Shown here: positions 9,204 through 18,113 of the stretch, one piece after another | Layout of the letters: each line of letters starts with the position of its first letter | How positions within the stretch are numbered: position 1 is the first letter of the stretch | Assembly (NCBI GenBank): GCA_964406575.1 | Contig: CAYOSH010000007.1 | Location: 1-64,000 of the forward strand | Source: WTAW01 sp964406575 | GTDB taxonomy: Bacteria > Acidobacteriota > Aminicenantia > Aminicenantales > Aminicenantaceae | Direction: 5' to 3' | DNA: 64,000 bases | Notes under the pieces: generated by a model | The model's database searches: none | The model's input: the letters and a program-made list of their open reading frames with translations, nothing else | Told to the model about the DNA's origin: nothing | Translations under genes and position numbers: made by a program

Positions 9204-9531
9204 ACGTCTAATCCCAAGATTCTATAAAAAGTTTCGAGTCTCTATTGTAATGACAGAGATGTCTAATTTCAACTCACTCTGAAGAACAGGACGCGGTTTG
9301 AGGCGATAATTTTCTCGATCGGATTATTCACATATTGACGGGGATTGCGTTCTCTTAACCCAAAAGGAGTAGTCGAAAGGGGTGAAAATATCATCTCAAA
9401 TTTCACCCTTAGAGGCACTTGACCTTGCATTCAGAATCTCTTAACTTTTAAATAGAGTAATTTTTACTTTACTTAACTGACAATATTAGTAAACTATTAC
9501 TCTGGTCCGAAAAAATTTTGGAGATAGAAAA
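9204..9531. other. AT-rich intergenic region between divergent genes
   Basis: 328 bases between the divergent GT39-like gene and the propeller protein. The half nearer 9532 is AT-rich. A TTGACC at 9419 with a poor TAACTT 17 bases on is the best promoter-like pair I see, but it is weak. The only clear signal is the ribosome-binding site GGAGAT just before the ATG at 9532. No repeat, RNA or small gene was recognised. Confidence 0.4.
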
Positions 9532-11706
9532 ATGACCAAAAAAAACAGGACTCTTAACTTAATACTCTTGCTTGTATTCTTATTCATCCCCGTTCTCATC
9601 TTAGGAGGGAATCTTCTCGGAGATCCTGTTGGCGAAGAAAACGAAACACCGCCTCCAACCATGAATGCCCAGGATGGACTTCCTACCCCCATTAAAATCT
9701 CCAGCTCCGGCGCCCCCTCTTCCACTCCGCTGGTTGTGGCGGATTCAGGAGGGTCAGCCCACGTGATCTGGCTAGAGGGCACAGGAGGAAGGAGGAATGT
9801 GTTTTACAACACCAATAGGGGAGGCAGTTGGGGAAATCCGGTGAACACATCCTCGGATATAAAAGTCGGCGGATCGGGTCCCTGGCCGGATTTTGCGATA
9901 GACACAGCAGGACGACTCCACTATGTCTTGACAGCCGTCTCGGATTATCCCAATTATGAAGTCTTTTACAAACAGAACACAGACAACCAGTGGCAACGAA
10001 GCGAGAATATTTCCAACACAGCTGCGCCTGATTCAGGAGGTTCAGCCTGCCCCTCGATCGCAACGAGCCCAACGAACAACAACTGTTACGCTGTCTGGTA
10101 TGATGACATTTATACACCCGACAGATGGCACCTTTACTACACCTACAAGAACGGCGGCAAGTGGAGCAGTGCCAGGGCTTTGTCCGTAGACAATGGGACT
10201 TACACACCAGAACTCGATGTCGACGGAAGCGGGAGAGCACATCTGATCTGGATCAAACGCCGCAAAGGTTCCTCTGCCGTCTGGTATTCCAGCAATTCAA
10301 ACCCAACTGATTTCAATTCATGGACTGAGGCCATAAACATATCCGGAGATTCAAACGAGGACTGGTGTGAACCCGATATCGCTGTGGACGATCAAGGGAA
10401 CGTCCACATTACCTGGATACAGAATAAAGGGGGGAATCGAGAGATCTATGTCAGAAGCAGGATCAATGGAACGTGGGGAGACAGGAGAAATGTCTCAAAC
10501 ACTTTAACGAAGTCCTACCTCCCGCGCATCGCAGCGGATAGAAATACCGGGAATGTCTACGTCGTGTGGCAAGAGCGCACGGGGGGAAAATGGCAGATTT
10601 ATTTCGCCTACTCCCAGGACGGCAAATGGTCTGAGACTTCAGCGATAACAAAAAATTCCTCCGAATCTGTGACCCCTGATCTGTATGTCGATCAGTCGGG
10701 TGAGGTTCATATCGTGTATTCCGACAATTCTTCAGGTGGATACAATATCTGGTATGTCAGCACCAAGGAGCTCGGTGAAATCATCAGCGTTCTCTACCCT
10801 CCGCTCAACGTGCGCATCAACACTTCCCTGGATGGCTCACCTGACAAAAAAAAGAATATCGTGACTTGGAAAAAGAACTCCTCCAATGACAGTGAATCAG
10901 TGAAAAACTACAAGATCTACCGGAAACAGGTCTCTCAAGGAGTGAGCGCTTACAAGCTCTATAAAACAGTCAGCAGTAGCACTTTTCGACTTGAAGACAT
11001 GGGTTTATCAGTCAATTATAAATATTCGTATGTTGTTACGACTCTCAACAATGAGGGAGAGGAAAGCGACCATTCCAACGAGGTGTCCGAACCCCTTGTT
11101 TATCCTCCCGTCAACCTCTCTACTGAATCTACCCTTGATGACACAAAAACAGAAAAAATCAACATCATCCAATGGAAAAGGAATCCCAGAAATGATTCCA
11201 CGATTAAAAATTACAAGATCTACCGAAAAGAACAGAGCGATGTTTCCTTTAAAGAGATTAAGACCGTTTCAGGAAGCATTTACATCTATCATGACAATAA
11301 CCTTCCGACGGGCAAAAAATATGCCTATCGTCTCTCAGCCGTAGACAAAAACAACAGGGAATGTGAACCCTCTTTTTCAACTTACGAGGAGTATGTGTTC
11401 CCCCCGATCAATATGAATCTGGTGACCCTCCACAACGATGGAATGTTCTTTAAAGAAAAGATCAACCGCATGAAATGGAAAAGGAATCCCTTGAACGACC
11501 CAGTGAATGTAGCCAAGTATGCGATCTACCGCAAGAAAGCGGATGAGTCAAAACCCAGTTATGTGCGCGTCTTCGAGGATCTTGAAAAAGCCTTCGAGTT
11601 CTGGGATCGCAATTTGCCACTTGAAGTGAAATACAGCTACACAGTGACATCTGTCTGTGAAAATGGAGCGGAAAGCAAGCTTTCGAATTCAAGGGTAGAA
11701 AAATAA
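9532..11706 (+). CDS. Secreted propeller / triple fibronectin-III protein
   Basis: A 724-residue exported protein with a clear signal peptide (TKKNRTLNLILLLVFLFIPV). Residues about 50-420 carry Asp-box-like repeats (for example AVDDQGNVHITWIQNKGG, then AADRNTGNVYVVWQERTGG), probably forming a beta-propeller. Residues about 425-724 are three fibronectin-III-like modules of about 95 residues, each with W-K-x-N-x-x-ND...YKIYRK. It is a paralogue of 258-2117 with one extra module. The start is supported by GGAGAT seven bases upstream. It is convergent with the AMIN gene. Function unknown; a surface or secreted binding protein is inference. Confidence 0.85.
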   Translation: MTKKNRTLNLILLLVFLFIPVLILGGNLLGDPVGEENETPPPTMNAQDGLPTPIKISSSGAPSSTPLVVADSGGSAHVIWLEGTGGRRNVFYNTNRGGSWGNPVNTSSDIKVGGSGPWPDFAIDTAGRLHYVLTAVSDYPNYEVFYKQNTDNQWQRSENISNTAAPDSGGSACPSIATSPTNNNCYAVWYDDIYTPDRWHLYYTYKNGGKWSSARALSVDNGTYTPELDVDGSGRAHLIWIKRRKGSSAVWYSSNSNPTDFNSWTEAINISGDSNEDWCEPDIAVDDQGNVHITWIQNKGGNREIYVRSRINGTWGDRRNVSNTLTKSYLPRIAADRNTGNVYVVWQERTGGKWQIYFAYSQDGKWSETSAITKNSSESVTPDLYVDQSGEVHIVYSDNSSGGYNIWYVSTKELGEIISVLYPPLNVRINTSLDGSPDKKKNIVTWKKNSSNDSESVKNYKIYRKQVSQGVSAYKLYKTVSSSTFRLEDMGLSVNYKYSYVVTTLNNEGEESDHSNEVSEPLVYPPVNLSTESTLDDTKTEKINIIQWKRNPRNDSTIKNYKIYRKEQSDVSFKEIKTVSGSIYIYHDNNLPTGKKYAYRLSAVDKNNRECEPSFSTYEEYVFPPINMNLVTLHNDGMFFKEKINRMKWKRNPLNDPVNVAKYAIYRKKADESKPSYVRVFEDLEKAFEFWDRNLPLEVKYSYTVTSVCENGAESKLSNSRVEK

Positions 11707-11714
11707 TCGAATAC

Positions 11715-11735
11715 AACAGGGTCGGCTCGCCTGTT
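11715..11735. terminator. Weak hairpin between convergent genes
   Basis: AACAGG (11715-11720) and CCTGTT (11730-11735) can pair around a nine-base loop in the short gap between the two convergent genes. A short T-containing tail follows on the plus strand. The stem is only six pairs, so terminator function is uncertain. Confidence 0.25.
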
Positions 11736-11749
11736 TGACTTATCCCATT

Positions 11750-13117
11750 TCACAAAACATTAAATCCAAAGGTGATTCCGATCCCTGCTTCGATTCCCCC
11801 AATATTTATGCTTACATCCTCCTGGTTGGCGGTCGCGCTCATCCATTTGAAATAAAACTTAAATCTGAGTTGCTCGAGCTCTGGAATCTTGATGTATATG
11901 CCCAGAGTAATCTGAGGTCCGACCGAAGAGCCCGAAACTTCATGGACCTCGCTCTTTTCCTTATAGCTCATGATATTCAGCCCTACCCTCAAAAAAGGGA
12001 TGACCTCATCCTGGTTCCACAAATACTCCGCACAAATAGAATAGGGGATCAGAGTGAACGTCGACTCTTCTTTAGTCAGCGTCGAGCTCCCCGTGTCCTT
12101 GTAATAATTGGCGCCGAGCACAATGCCAAAATTGTGATTGTCTGCGTGCGCAAAAATCCGCGAGAGTTCAAAGCCGAACATGAGGGTATTTCCGCTGTAT
12201 ATCTGGTTATAAACTTGGTCAGAAATTTCATATGCGCCGAACAAAAGAGTCGTGGCTGTGTTTTCTATGGGCTTATAAATGGTCTTTTTCTTAAGCATTT
12301 CTCTTGTAGTTTCACTGACTAACGTCTCGACAGCTCGAAACTTTATGCTCAACCCGTTTTCATTCCTGTCGATCTTGAATGAAGAGAGCATCCCGGTAAA
12401 ATCAAAGACGACTCGGACCGTGTCCGGTCCAGTCTTCTGGACTGAAATATCTCTTAGACCAGAAACATTGATATTCCGTAGAGATTCAGCTGAGAGGATC
12501 TGAATCGGCCAAAAATCAAAGATCAACTGGGAGAATTTCCGGAGCTCGATCGTGCGGTGTAAAAAATTGCCGTCAATATAAATATCTGCCTTGATCTGGT
12601 CATCTATTCTCTCATAAGAGATCAATTTCAAGTGGGTTTCTTTTTTTACTTCTTTCTCAGGGAGTTTCTCTGGCTCCTCTCTTATTTCTGTAACAGGAGG
12701 AACCCTGTCCACACCTTCCACCCAGCGGAACACCACTTCGATCCCGGAGGCCACTTGAATGATCTCATATGAGGGAAGCGCCTCCACAAGGTCAAACACA
12801 ACCCGAGCTGTGTCGGGCTTGAAGCGTCCCGTTCGAACTGCTTTCACGCCAAAAGCATCGATATCGATGAGTTCCTCGGTGCGTATCTCTCCAACAGGAG
12901 AGATCTCGATGACAAGCCGGGAAGGTTCTTCTAGCTCGAAGTGTTGATAACCAAAATTCCCTGATACACCGATCACAACTTTCAGGAAGTCTGCCGATTT
13001 TTGAAGATCGATCTTTTCCAAAATCACAAGATCTTCCTGTCCGCCATACATTTCCGTTGCGGCTACAGAGAACAGAATAACTGCGCTTACCAAGAGCGCT
13101 CTGTATATCTTTTTCAA
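11750..13117 (-). CDS. AMIN-domain protein with C-terminal outer-membrane barrel
   Basis: A 455-residue protein starting at a TTG at 13117, chosen because AAGGAGG lies nine bases upstream, overlapping the end of the upstream gene; the longer frame lacks a signal peptide at its start. After a signal peptide (YRALLVSAVILFSVAATEM) come two AMIN-like beta domains (about residues 35-130 and 165-265), recognisable from the repeated RVVFDL/RVVFDF strand and D-T-A/V-R-V. AMIN domains target periplasmic or secretion complexes to the envelope. The last ~170 residues alternate aromatic and polar residues and end GITFGFNVL, suggesting an outer-membrane barrel. It is co-transcribed with the SGNH hydrolase gene (four-base gap). 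Function unknown. Confidence 0.75.
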   Translation of the reverse strand: MKKIYRALLVSAVILFSVAATEMYGGQEDLVILEKIDLQKSADFLKVVIGVSGNFGYQHFELEEPSRLVIEISPVGEIRTEELIDIDAFGVKAVRTGRFKPDTARVVFDLVEALPSYEIIQVASGIEVVFRWVEGVDRVPPVTEIREEPEKLPEKEVKKETHLKLISYERIDDQIKADIYIDGNFLHRTIELRKFSQLIFDFWPIQILSAESLRNINVSGLRDISVQKTGPDTVRVVFDFTGMLSSFKIDRNENGLSIKFRAVETLVSETTREMLKKKTIYKPIENTATTLLFGAYEISDQVYNQIYSGNTLMFGFELSRIFAHADNHNFGIVLGANYYKDTGSSTLTKEESTFTLIPYSICAEYLWNQDEVIPFLRVGLNIMSYKEKSEVHEVSGSSVGPQITLGIYIKIPELEQLRFKFYFKWMSATANQEDVSINIGGIEAGIGITFGFNVL

Positions 13118-13121
13118 TGTC

Positions 13122-15242
13122 CTAATCCTCCTTGGGCTTATCTTGGGCAATGGTCGAGAGAGGTCCTTCCATTCCATCTGCACGGACCAATGATAAAGTA
13201 TATTCATAGAAATGTGAATGCTCAATATCAATATCAAAATATTTGTAGCCCTGCCCCTCAAGACCCGGAAAGTCAAGAAATCCCATTAGAGTGGCGTCTG
13301 ATTCCCGATTGTAGAGAGTTTTGAGAAGCCTGATAGCGAGAGGGTTGACGCTGGTATCGAGTCTGTAGATCTTATAAGCGCGGAAATCGACCTCATCGGA
13401 CAATTTTGGGGAAACCTTCCATGTTAAGACATTTCCCTCCTGGATAAAATCCAAAATTTGGTCATGGACCCTATGGGCTTCCACATCACATGGCGGAAAA
13501 GGCAGGGTTTCTATTTCCCCAAACCAAGATTCGGTCATAAGGATATAGCCTTTTATGCTCGGATGGACTTTATCATTGGACAGCAGGGAGATCCATCCCC
13601 CGTCGCTTTCCGGGTAGGTGTAAAAAATATCGAACATGTCGACAAACGGAAGTTCAAGTTTTACTGCCAGATCTCTGATCTTGTCGTTCAGTTCGAATAT
13701 CCGCTCTTTGAAAAAGGGCTTATACCACCTGTGATCCTCCCTCGGGATTATTGACGAGAGCACGACAAAAACTCCATAATTCCAGCATGTTTTTATCATT
13801 TCTTCCAGGTTAAAAGCTGCTGTATCCATGGAGATCCGTTTAAAAACGACATCATTGGTGCCTTCCATTAAGAGGAGAAATCGCGCGTTGTGCATGGATA
13901 TCACATCAGACATCCTCGCCAAACCATACTCAGTGACCTCTCCAGGCCATCCTTCGTTGATAACCGCCGAAGGCCCAAAGTTCGCATCCAGAAGGGCTTC
14001 TAATCGTGGGATGTAACCCAATTCCGGAGCATCTTTATAATCGATCATGCCAAAAGTGATGCTGTCTCCAAAGCCAATATAGGCGTTTTCGTCAAGATCG
14101 GGATTCAAGGGGATGCTGTCCATCATCCCTAGAGTTCTCTGTGCTTGTCTTTCTTCGAGCTGAGCGAACGACAGGATCTCCCACATGATCTCGTTTCCAG
14201 ATTGCCAAGTGACACCCATCTGATCACCGAGCACAGCAATCTTTGGCAAGACATTCATTTTTATGCTGCTCCGCACTAACTCCTTTTCTGGGCTCCATTC
14301 TGCACCGACCTTATATGCGTAGTATATCGCGCTTCCCATTTGGGACATCTCACTCCAGAAGATAATGGGCACTGAACCTGAAATATGGGAAATGACTGGA
14401 TATAAATCAGATACGTCATTATCCGTTATCCTTTCCTCTATGGACCACCTGTCGCCACTCCAGGATGTACAGAAAATCTCGTAATCATTCCCGTCATATT
14501 CAGACCAAACAATCCAGGGAAATCCCCCAGGCCCCAAATGTACATCTGGATAAACATGAGGTACGGTTCTATTTTTATTGAGTTTTGAAGGAAGGCTCCA
14601 CTCCGCTCCCCTAAAGATGCAGTAGAAGATCTCATCTCGACCTTTTGCGACACCCACCCAGAAGATCCAGATGTTATTGGCCGCGTCAACGACAATTTTC
14701 GGGTCGTGGGCACTCTGGATATCAGGGGAGGTTAGAACCCACGTCTGCTGTGTTTTCATGTTTTTTACCAAAACCTCGTGTCCAGAATCCGAATAGGCAA
14801 TCCATGTGATCCACACATTCATCTCTTCATCAAAGGCAAGATCCGGAGAGTAGTGAAAGGCATCCCAATCATTCACACGTTCAATTGCGTCAAAGTCATT
14901 TTGGAAGAGTCTCCCACAATAAATATCATTGTTTACGAACGACTCTTCTTCCCAGACAACCCAAATTTCTCCATCTCTATTCTGTTTTATCACAGGTGAA
15001 GAAATATTTTGACCCGTTAGGACCGCGAGTTCTGAGTCACCACCAGTATTTTCATGCCGGACAGCTAAGCTAAGGCCTTTATCAGGATTTTCGTACACAA
15101 GCCTTAATTCTCCTTGTTGATTCAACAATGGGTGTGCGGACCATCCCAGAATGTTTTTTTTCTCTCCATTGGACTCCAGACTTGTGGTCGCTAGAGAAAA
15201 CCCCATGAATAGAAGCAAAAAGGTCAAAAATTTTTTTCTCAT
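13122..15242 (-). CDS. Secreted propeller-SGNH esterase-fibronectin fusion
   Basis: A 706-residue exported protein with a signal peptide (RKKFLTFLLLFMGFSLA). Residues about 30-370 are Asp-box-like propeller repeats similar to the proteins at 258 and 9532. Residues about 383-580 form an SGNH/GDSL hydrolase: block I FGDSITFG (Ser about 390), block III EGTNDVV (about 461-467) and block V NDKVHPS (Asp-x-x-His, about 556-559), so the catalytic set is complete. A single fibronectin-III-like module follows (LTWKVSPKLSDEV...YKIYR). Such enzymes remove acyl groups from sugars, lipids or glycans. The N-terminal propeller probably binds the substrate (inference). No ribosome-binding site is seen before the ATG. 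Confidence 0.85.
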   Translation of the reverse strand: MRKKFLTFLLLFMGFSLATTSLESNGEKKNILGWSAHPLLNQQGELRLVYENPDKGLSLAVRHENTGGDSELAVLTGQNISSPVIKQNRDGEIWVVWEEESFVNNDIYCGRLFQNDFDAIERVNDWDAFHYSPDLAFDEEMNVWITWIAYSDSGHEVLVKNMKTQQTWVLTSPDIQSAHDPKIVVDAANNIWIFWVGVAKGRDEIFYCIFRGAEWSLPSKLNKNRTVPHVYPDVHLGPGGFPWIVWSEYDGNDYEIFCTSWSGDRWSIEERITDNDVSDLYPVISHISGSVPIIFWSEMSQMGSAIYYAYKVGAEWSPEKELVRSSIKMNVLPKIAVLGDQMGVTWQSGNEIMWEILSFAQLEERQAQRTLGMMDSIPLNPDLDENAYIGFGDSITFGMIDYKDAPELGYIPRLEALLDANFGPSAVINEGWPGEVTEYGLARMSDVISMHNARFLLLMEGTNDVVFKRISMDTAAFNLEEMIKTCWNYGVFVVLSSIIPREDHRWYKPFFKERIFELNDKIRDLAVKLELPFVDMFDIFYTYPESDGGWISLLSNDKVHPSIKGYILMTESWFGEIETLPFPPCDVEAHRVHDQILDFIQEGNVLTWKVSPKLSDEVDFRAYKIYRLDTSVNPLAIRLLKTLYNRESDATLMGFLDFPGLEGQGYKYFDIDIEHSHFYEYTLSLVRADGMEGPLSTIAQDKPKED

Positions 15243-15302
15243 CGTTAAACCAAATTTTATAACACACAAACATGATATTTGCAATTCTCGACACTTCCGT
15301 GT

Positions 15303-15468
15303 AAGCATCCTTATTTCCGTGATAAGGGCATTAGACTCAAAAAAGAGCGAGTCACTGTCCTTATGAGTCGGATGGTAGTGGGTGGGGAGGATCTTCGACG
15401 AATACGGACTGTGACGAGATCCTGCTATTTTCATTTGACTTGAGAGCATCACGGAAATAAGGATGCTT
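15303..15468 (+). repeat. Family-1 inverted-end repeat, copy B
   Basis: A 166-bp copy, same orientation as copy A. Its terminal inverted repeats are perfect for about 20 bases (AAGCATCCTTATTTCCGT and complement). The inner pair is better conserved than in copy A (GAGTCACTGTCC and GGACTGTGACGAG). The G-rich block is GGTAGTGGGTGGGGAGG. It lies between the divergent SGNH hydrolase gene and ftsK. Confidence 0.9.
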
Positions 15469-15603
15469 CCCACTTCCATGGAGGTAGAAAAATTGCACGA
15501 TAACCTAGTGAGGATGAGAAACCGCATGATCGCCCCATCTTCCATTCAGAGAAATGTCATGACCCTCCCGGCGGCCTCCTTCATTCAGTTCACCATTCAA
15601 ATG

Positions 15604-15620
15604 TGCTATAATTGCCCCAA
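15604..15620 (+). promoter_or_regulatory. Extended -10 promoter abutting ftsK (leaderless)
   Basis: TGCTATAAT (15604-15612) is a consensus extended -10 element. Only seven bases separate it from the ATG at 15620, so transcription should begin at or within a base of the start codon. No convincing -35 (TTCAGT at 15584) and no ribosome-binding site are present. Confidence 0.6.
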
Positions 15621-17932
15621 TGAGCAAGAAGAAAAAGAAAAAATCCCCGTTAACGCCACGAAAATCCAAAAAAAAGAAACGGGTGAGCTCTTCGGAGATC
15701 TTGGGGATTCTGTCTATTTTTCTGGCCGCTTTCCTATTGATCAGCCTGGTCAGTTATCATTCCGAAGATCCATCCTGGGCGACTGTCTCCACATCAACTC
15801 AGAGAGTCCAAAACTATGCCGGCAGCGTGGGCGCTTCGGTCGCTGAGGGCCTTCTTCAACTTGCGGGCTTTGCGGCATTTGTCTTTCCTTTTGTCCTTCT
15901 CTACCTGGGAATACAGATGTTTCGAGCGGAAGAGGAGAGACGCCTTTTATTTAAATCGGTGGGGATTCTTTTCTTTTGGCTCATCACCAGCACTCTCCTT
16001 TTCCTTCTCTTCCACAATGTGAGCTGGAGGGATGCCGAAATTCCTGCCGGCGGATTGATCGGAATCCTCTTTTCATCTTTTCTCGTTCAATACTTTAATC
16101 ACACGGGTTCTATTCTCATCCTTTTCGGCGTGCTCTTGCTGTTTCTTGTGTTTTCCACACATCTTTCAATAGGCAGAATATTCGACCTTCTCGGACAATT
16201 TTTTCGATTTCTCTTTAAGGAGATGAGAATCCGCATCACGCGCTACCAGAAGGAAAAGAAGCGGAAGAAAATGCGCCAGCGGGTCATTGCCAAGTATTCC
16301 AAATCCACTGCGGAGAATGGCGATCAAGAGGAGGAAAAATTCCCCAAAAAGGAGAGGAGGAAGAGAGGATTCAGAGAGGCCAAGGAAGCCCCCGTACCGG
16401 CTATGGAAGAAAAACCTAAAAGGCCGGAAAAGCTCCTTTTCCCAGAGTTAGGGAAAAAAGGAGACTATCATTTCCCCCCATACAACCTCCTTGAGCCTGG
16501 AAAAGCGGCTGAAAAGCTGGATAAGGATGAATTGTTTCAAAAAAAACAGGCCATCGAGCAGAAACTACTGGAATTCCGAGTGGAAGGCGAAGTGAGGGAA
16601 TACCACCCTGGTCCCATCGTCACAACCTACGAATACTACCCGCATCCAGGAATAAAGGTCAGTCAAGTGGCCAGCCGCTCCGAAGAACTCTCTTTGGCCC
16701 TGGCGGCAGAATCTGTGAGGATTCAGAGAATTCCAGGTAAATCTTCCCTTGGCATCGAGGTCCCCAACAACAAACGTGAGATCATTAAGATCAGGGATAT
16801 CATCGAATCAGAGAAATTCCGGAATTCGCCGTCCAAACTCACGATCGCTCTGGGGAAAACCATCCATGGGGAAATCTATCTGACAGACCTGACGGTCATG
16901 CCCCATCTGCTCATTGGAGGCGCAACGGGCACCGGAAAAAGCGTCGCCCTCAACACGATCATCGCGAGTATCCTCTACAAGGCCACTCCAGAAGAGGTGA
17001 AGATCATCCTTGTCGATCCAAAGCGACTGGAATTCACCCATTACGACGGATTGCCCCACCTGTTATGTCCGGTTGTCAAGGACCCCAAGAAAGCCGGTTC
17101 GATCCTGATCGATGCCGTTTACAAAATGGAGGAGCGCTACCACACTCTCGGAGCTCAAAAAGTCAGGAATATCGAACAATACAACCAGAAGATGAAGCGG
17201 ATCCTCAGTGAACAGAAGGAGAAGTTGACCTCCGAAGAGAGGGAAAACCTCAAGCCTCTGCCCTACATCGTTATCATCATCGATGAGCTGGCGGAGTTGA
17301 TGATGATCGGGGCCGAAGAGGTCGAGAAATGTATCGCCCGGCTGGCTCAACTGGCGCGCGCGGTGGGGATACACCTCGTCATGGCCACGCAGCGTCCCTC
17401 TATAGATGTCATCACCGGGACCATCAAAAATAACTTTTCCTGCCGGATCGCTTTCCGCGTGCCTGCGAAGGTGGATTCACGCATCATCATCGACGGGCCC
17501 GGTGCGGAGAAGCTCCTGGGACAGGGCGATATGCTCTTCATGCCCCCGAACTATCCGCGCGTCATCAGACTGCACTGTTCCTTTATATCCCTGCCCGAGG
17601 TGACGAGCCTCACAAAATTCGTGAAAGATCAGGGCGAACCAATATATGACGAACGCATTATCAAGGTGTTGAAGAGCCCCTCTGGCCAGGTGGAACAGGA
17701 CTTCGGCGAGAAAGATGCCCTCTATGACAAGGCTGTAGAACTTGTGCTCCTCACGGGGCAAGCCTCCGCTTCCTACCTCCAGAGGAAGCTCAAGCTGGGT
17801 TATGCCCGAGCCGCACGGATCATCGACCAGATGGAACAGGAAGGGATCGTCGGGCCATCTGAGGGGAGCAAACCGCGAGAGATCCTCATCGACCCTCAGA
17901 GCTACCTCAACCAAATTAACCGCGACGACTAA
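15620..17932 (+). CDS. ftsK: DNA translocase FtsK
   Basis: A 770-residue FtsK/SpoIIIE. The N-terminal ~180 residues contain four or five membrane helices, followed by a charged linker to about 265. The motor domain has Walker A GGATGTGKSVAL (about 432-444) and Walker B YIVIIIDELAEL (about 545-556). The C-terminal ~65 residues are the winged-helix gamma domain that reads polar DNA motifs (QASASYLQRKLKLGYARAA). It pumps chromosome ends away from the division septum and activates dimer resolution. The linker is short compared with E. coli FtsK, close to the SpoIIIE type. It appears to be transcribed without a leader from the adjacent extended -10. Confidence 0.95.
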   Translation: MSKKKKKKSPLTPRKSKKKKRVSSSEILGILSIFLAAFLLISLVSYHSEDPSWATVSTSTQRVQNYAGSVGASVAEGLLQLAGFAAFVFPFVLLYLGIQMFRAEEERRLLFKSVGILFFWLITSTLLFLLFHNVSWRDAEIPAGGLIGILFSSFLVQYFNHTGSILILFGVLLLFLVFSTHLSIGRIFDLLGQFFRFLFKEMRIRITRYQKEKKRKKMRQRVIAKYSKSTAENGDQEEEKFPKKERRKRGFREAKEAPVPAMEEKPKRPEKLLFPELGKKGDYHFPPYNLLEPGKAAEKLDKDELFQKKQAIEQKLLEFRVEGEVREYHPGPIVTTYEYYPHPGIKVSQVASRSEELSLALAAESVRIQRIPGKSSLGIEVPNNKREIIKIRDIIESEKFRNSPSKLTIALGKTIHGEIYLTDLTVMPHLLIGGATGTGKSVALNTIIASILYKATPEEVKIILVDPKRLEFTHYDGLPHLLCPVVKDPKKAGSILIDAVYKMEERYHTLGAQKVRNIEQYNQKMKRILSEQKEKLTSEERENLKPLPYIVIIIDELAELMMIGAEEVEKCIARLAQLARAVGIHLVMATQRPSIDVITGTIKNNFSCRIAFRVPAKVDSRIIIDGPGAEKLLGQGDMLFMPPNYPRVIRLHCSFISLPEVTSLTKFVKDQGEPIYDERIIKVLKSPSGQVEQDFGEKDALYDKAVELVLLTGQASASYLQRKLKLGYARAARIIDQMEQEGIVGPSEGSKPREILIDPQSYLNQINRDD

Positions 17933-18113
17933 AAGTTGTTCCTTTCATTCTCTGAGCTGTCATGCCTTACCCCGTACTCTGAGGCGATGGGGAATACTCC
18001 ATGCGCGATACATCCGTGTTCCCAAAAAGAGGAAGGATAAATTCGCAACTCCGTGTGGAATGCTCAGACCGCAGGCGGAGAAAAATAAAAAATTCGGGAC
18101 AGGATGGAATGAC
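17933..18113. other. Intergenic region after ftsK
   Basis: No gene, hairpin with T-tract or repeat recognised between the ftsK stop and the convergent small open frame. Confidence 0.4.

Noticed and set aside
15463..15846. A 127-codon plus-strand frame over the start of ftsK
   Set aside because: It overlaps ftsK in another frame, begins in the family-1 repeat and shows no domain.
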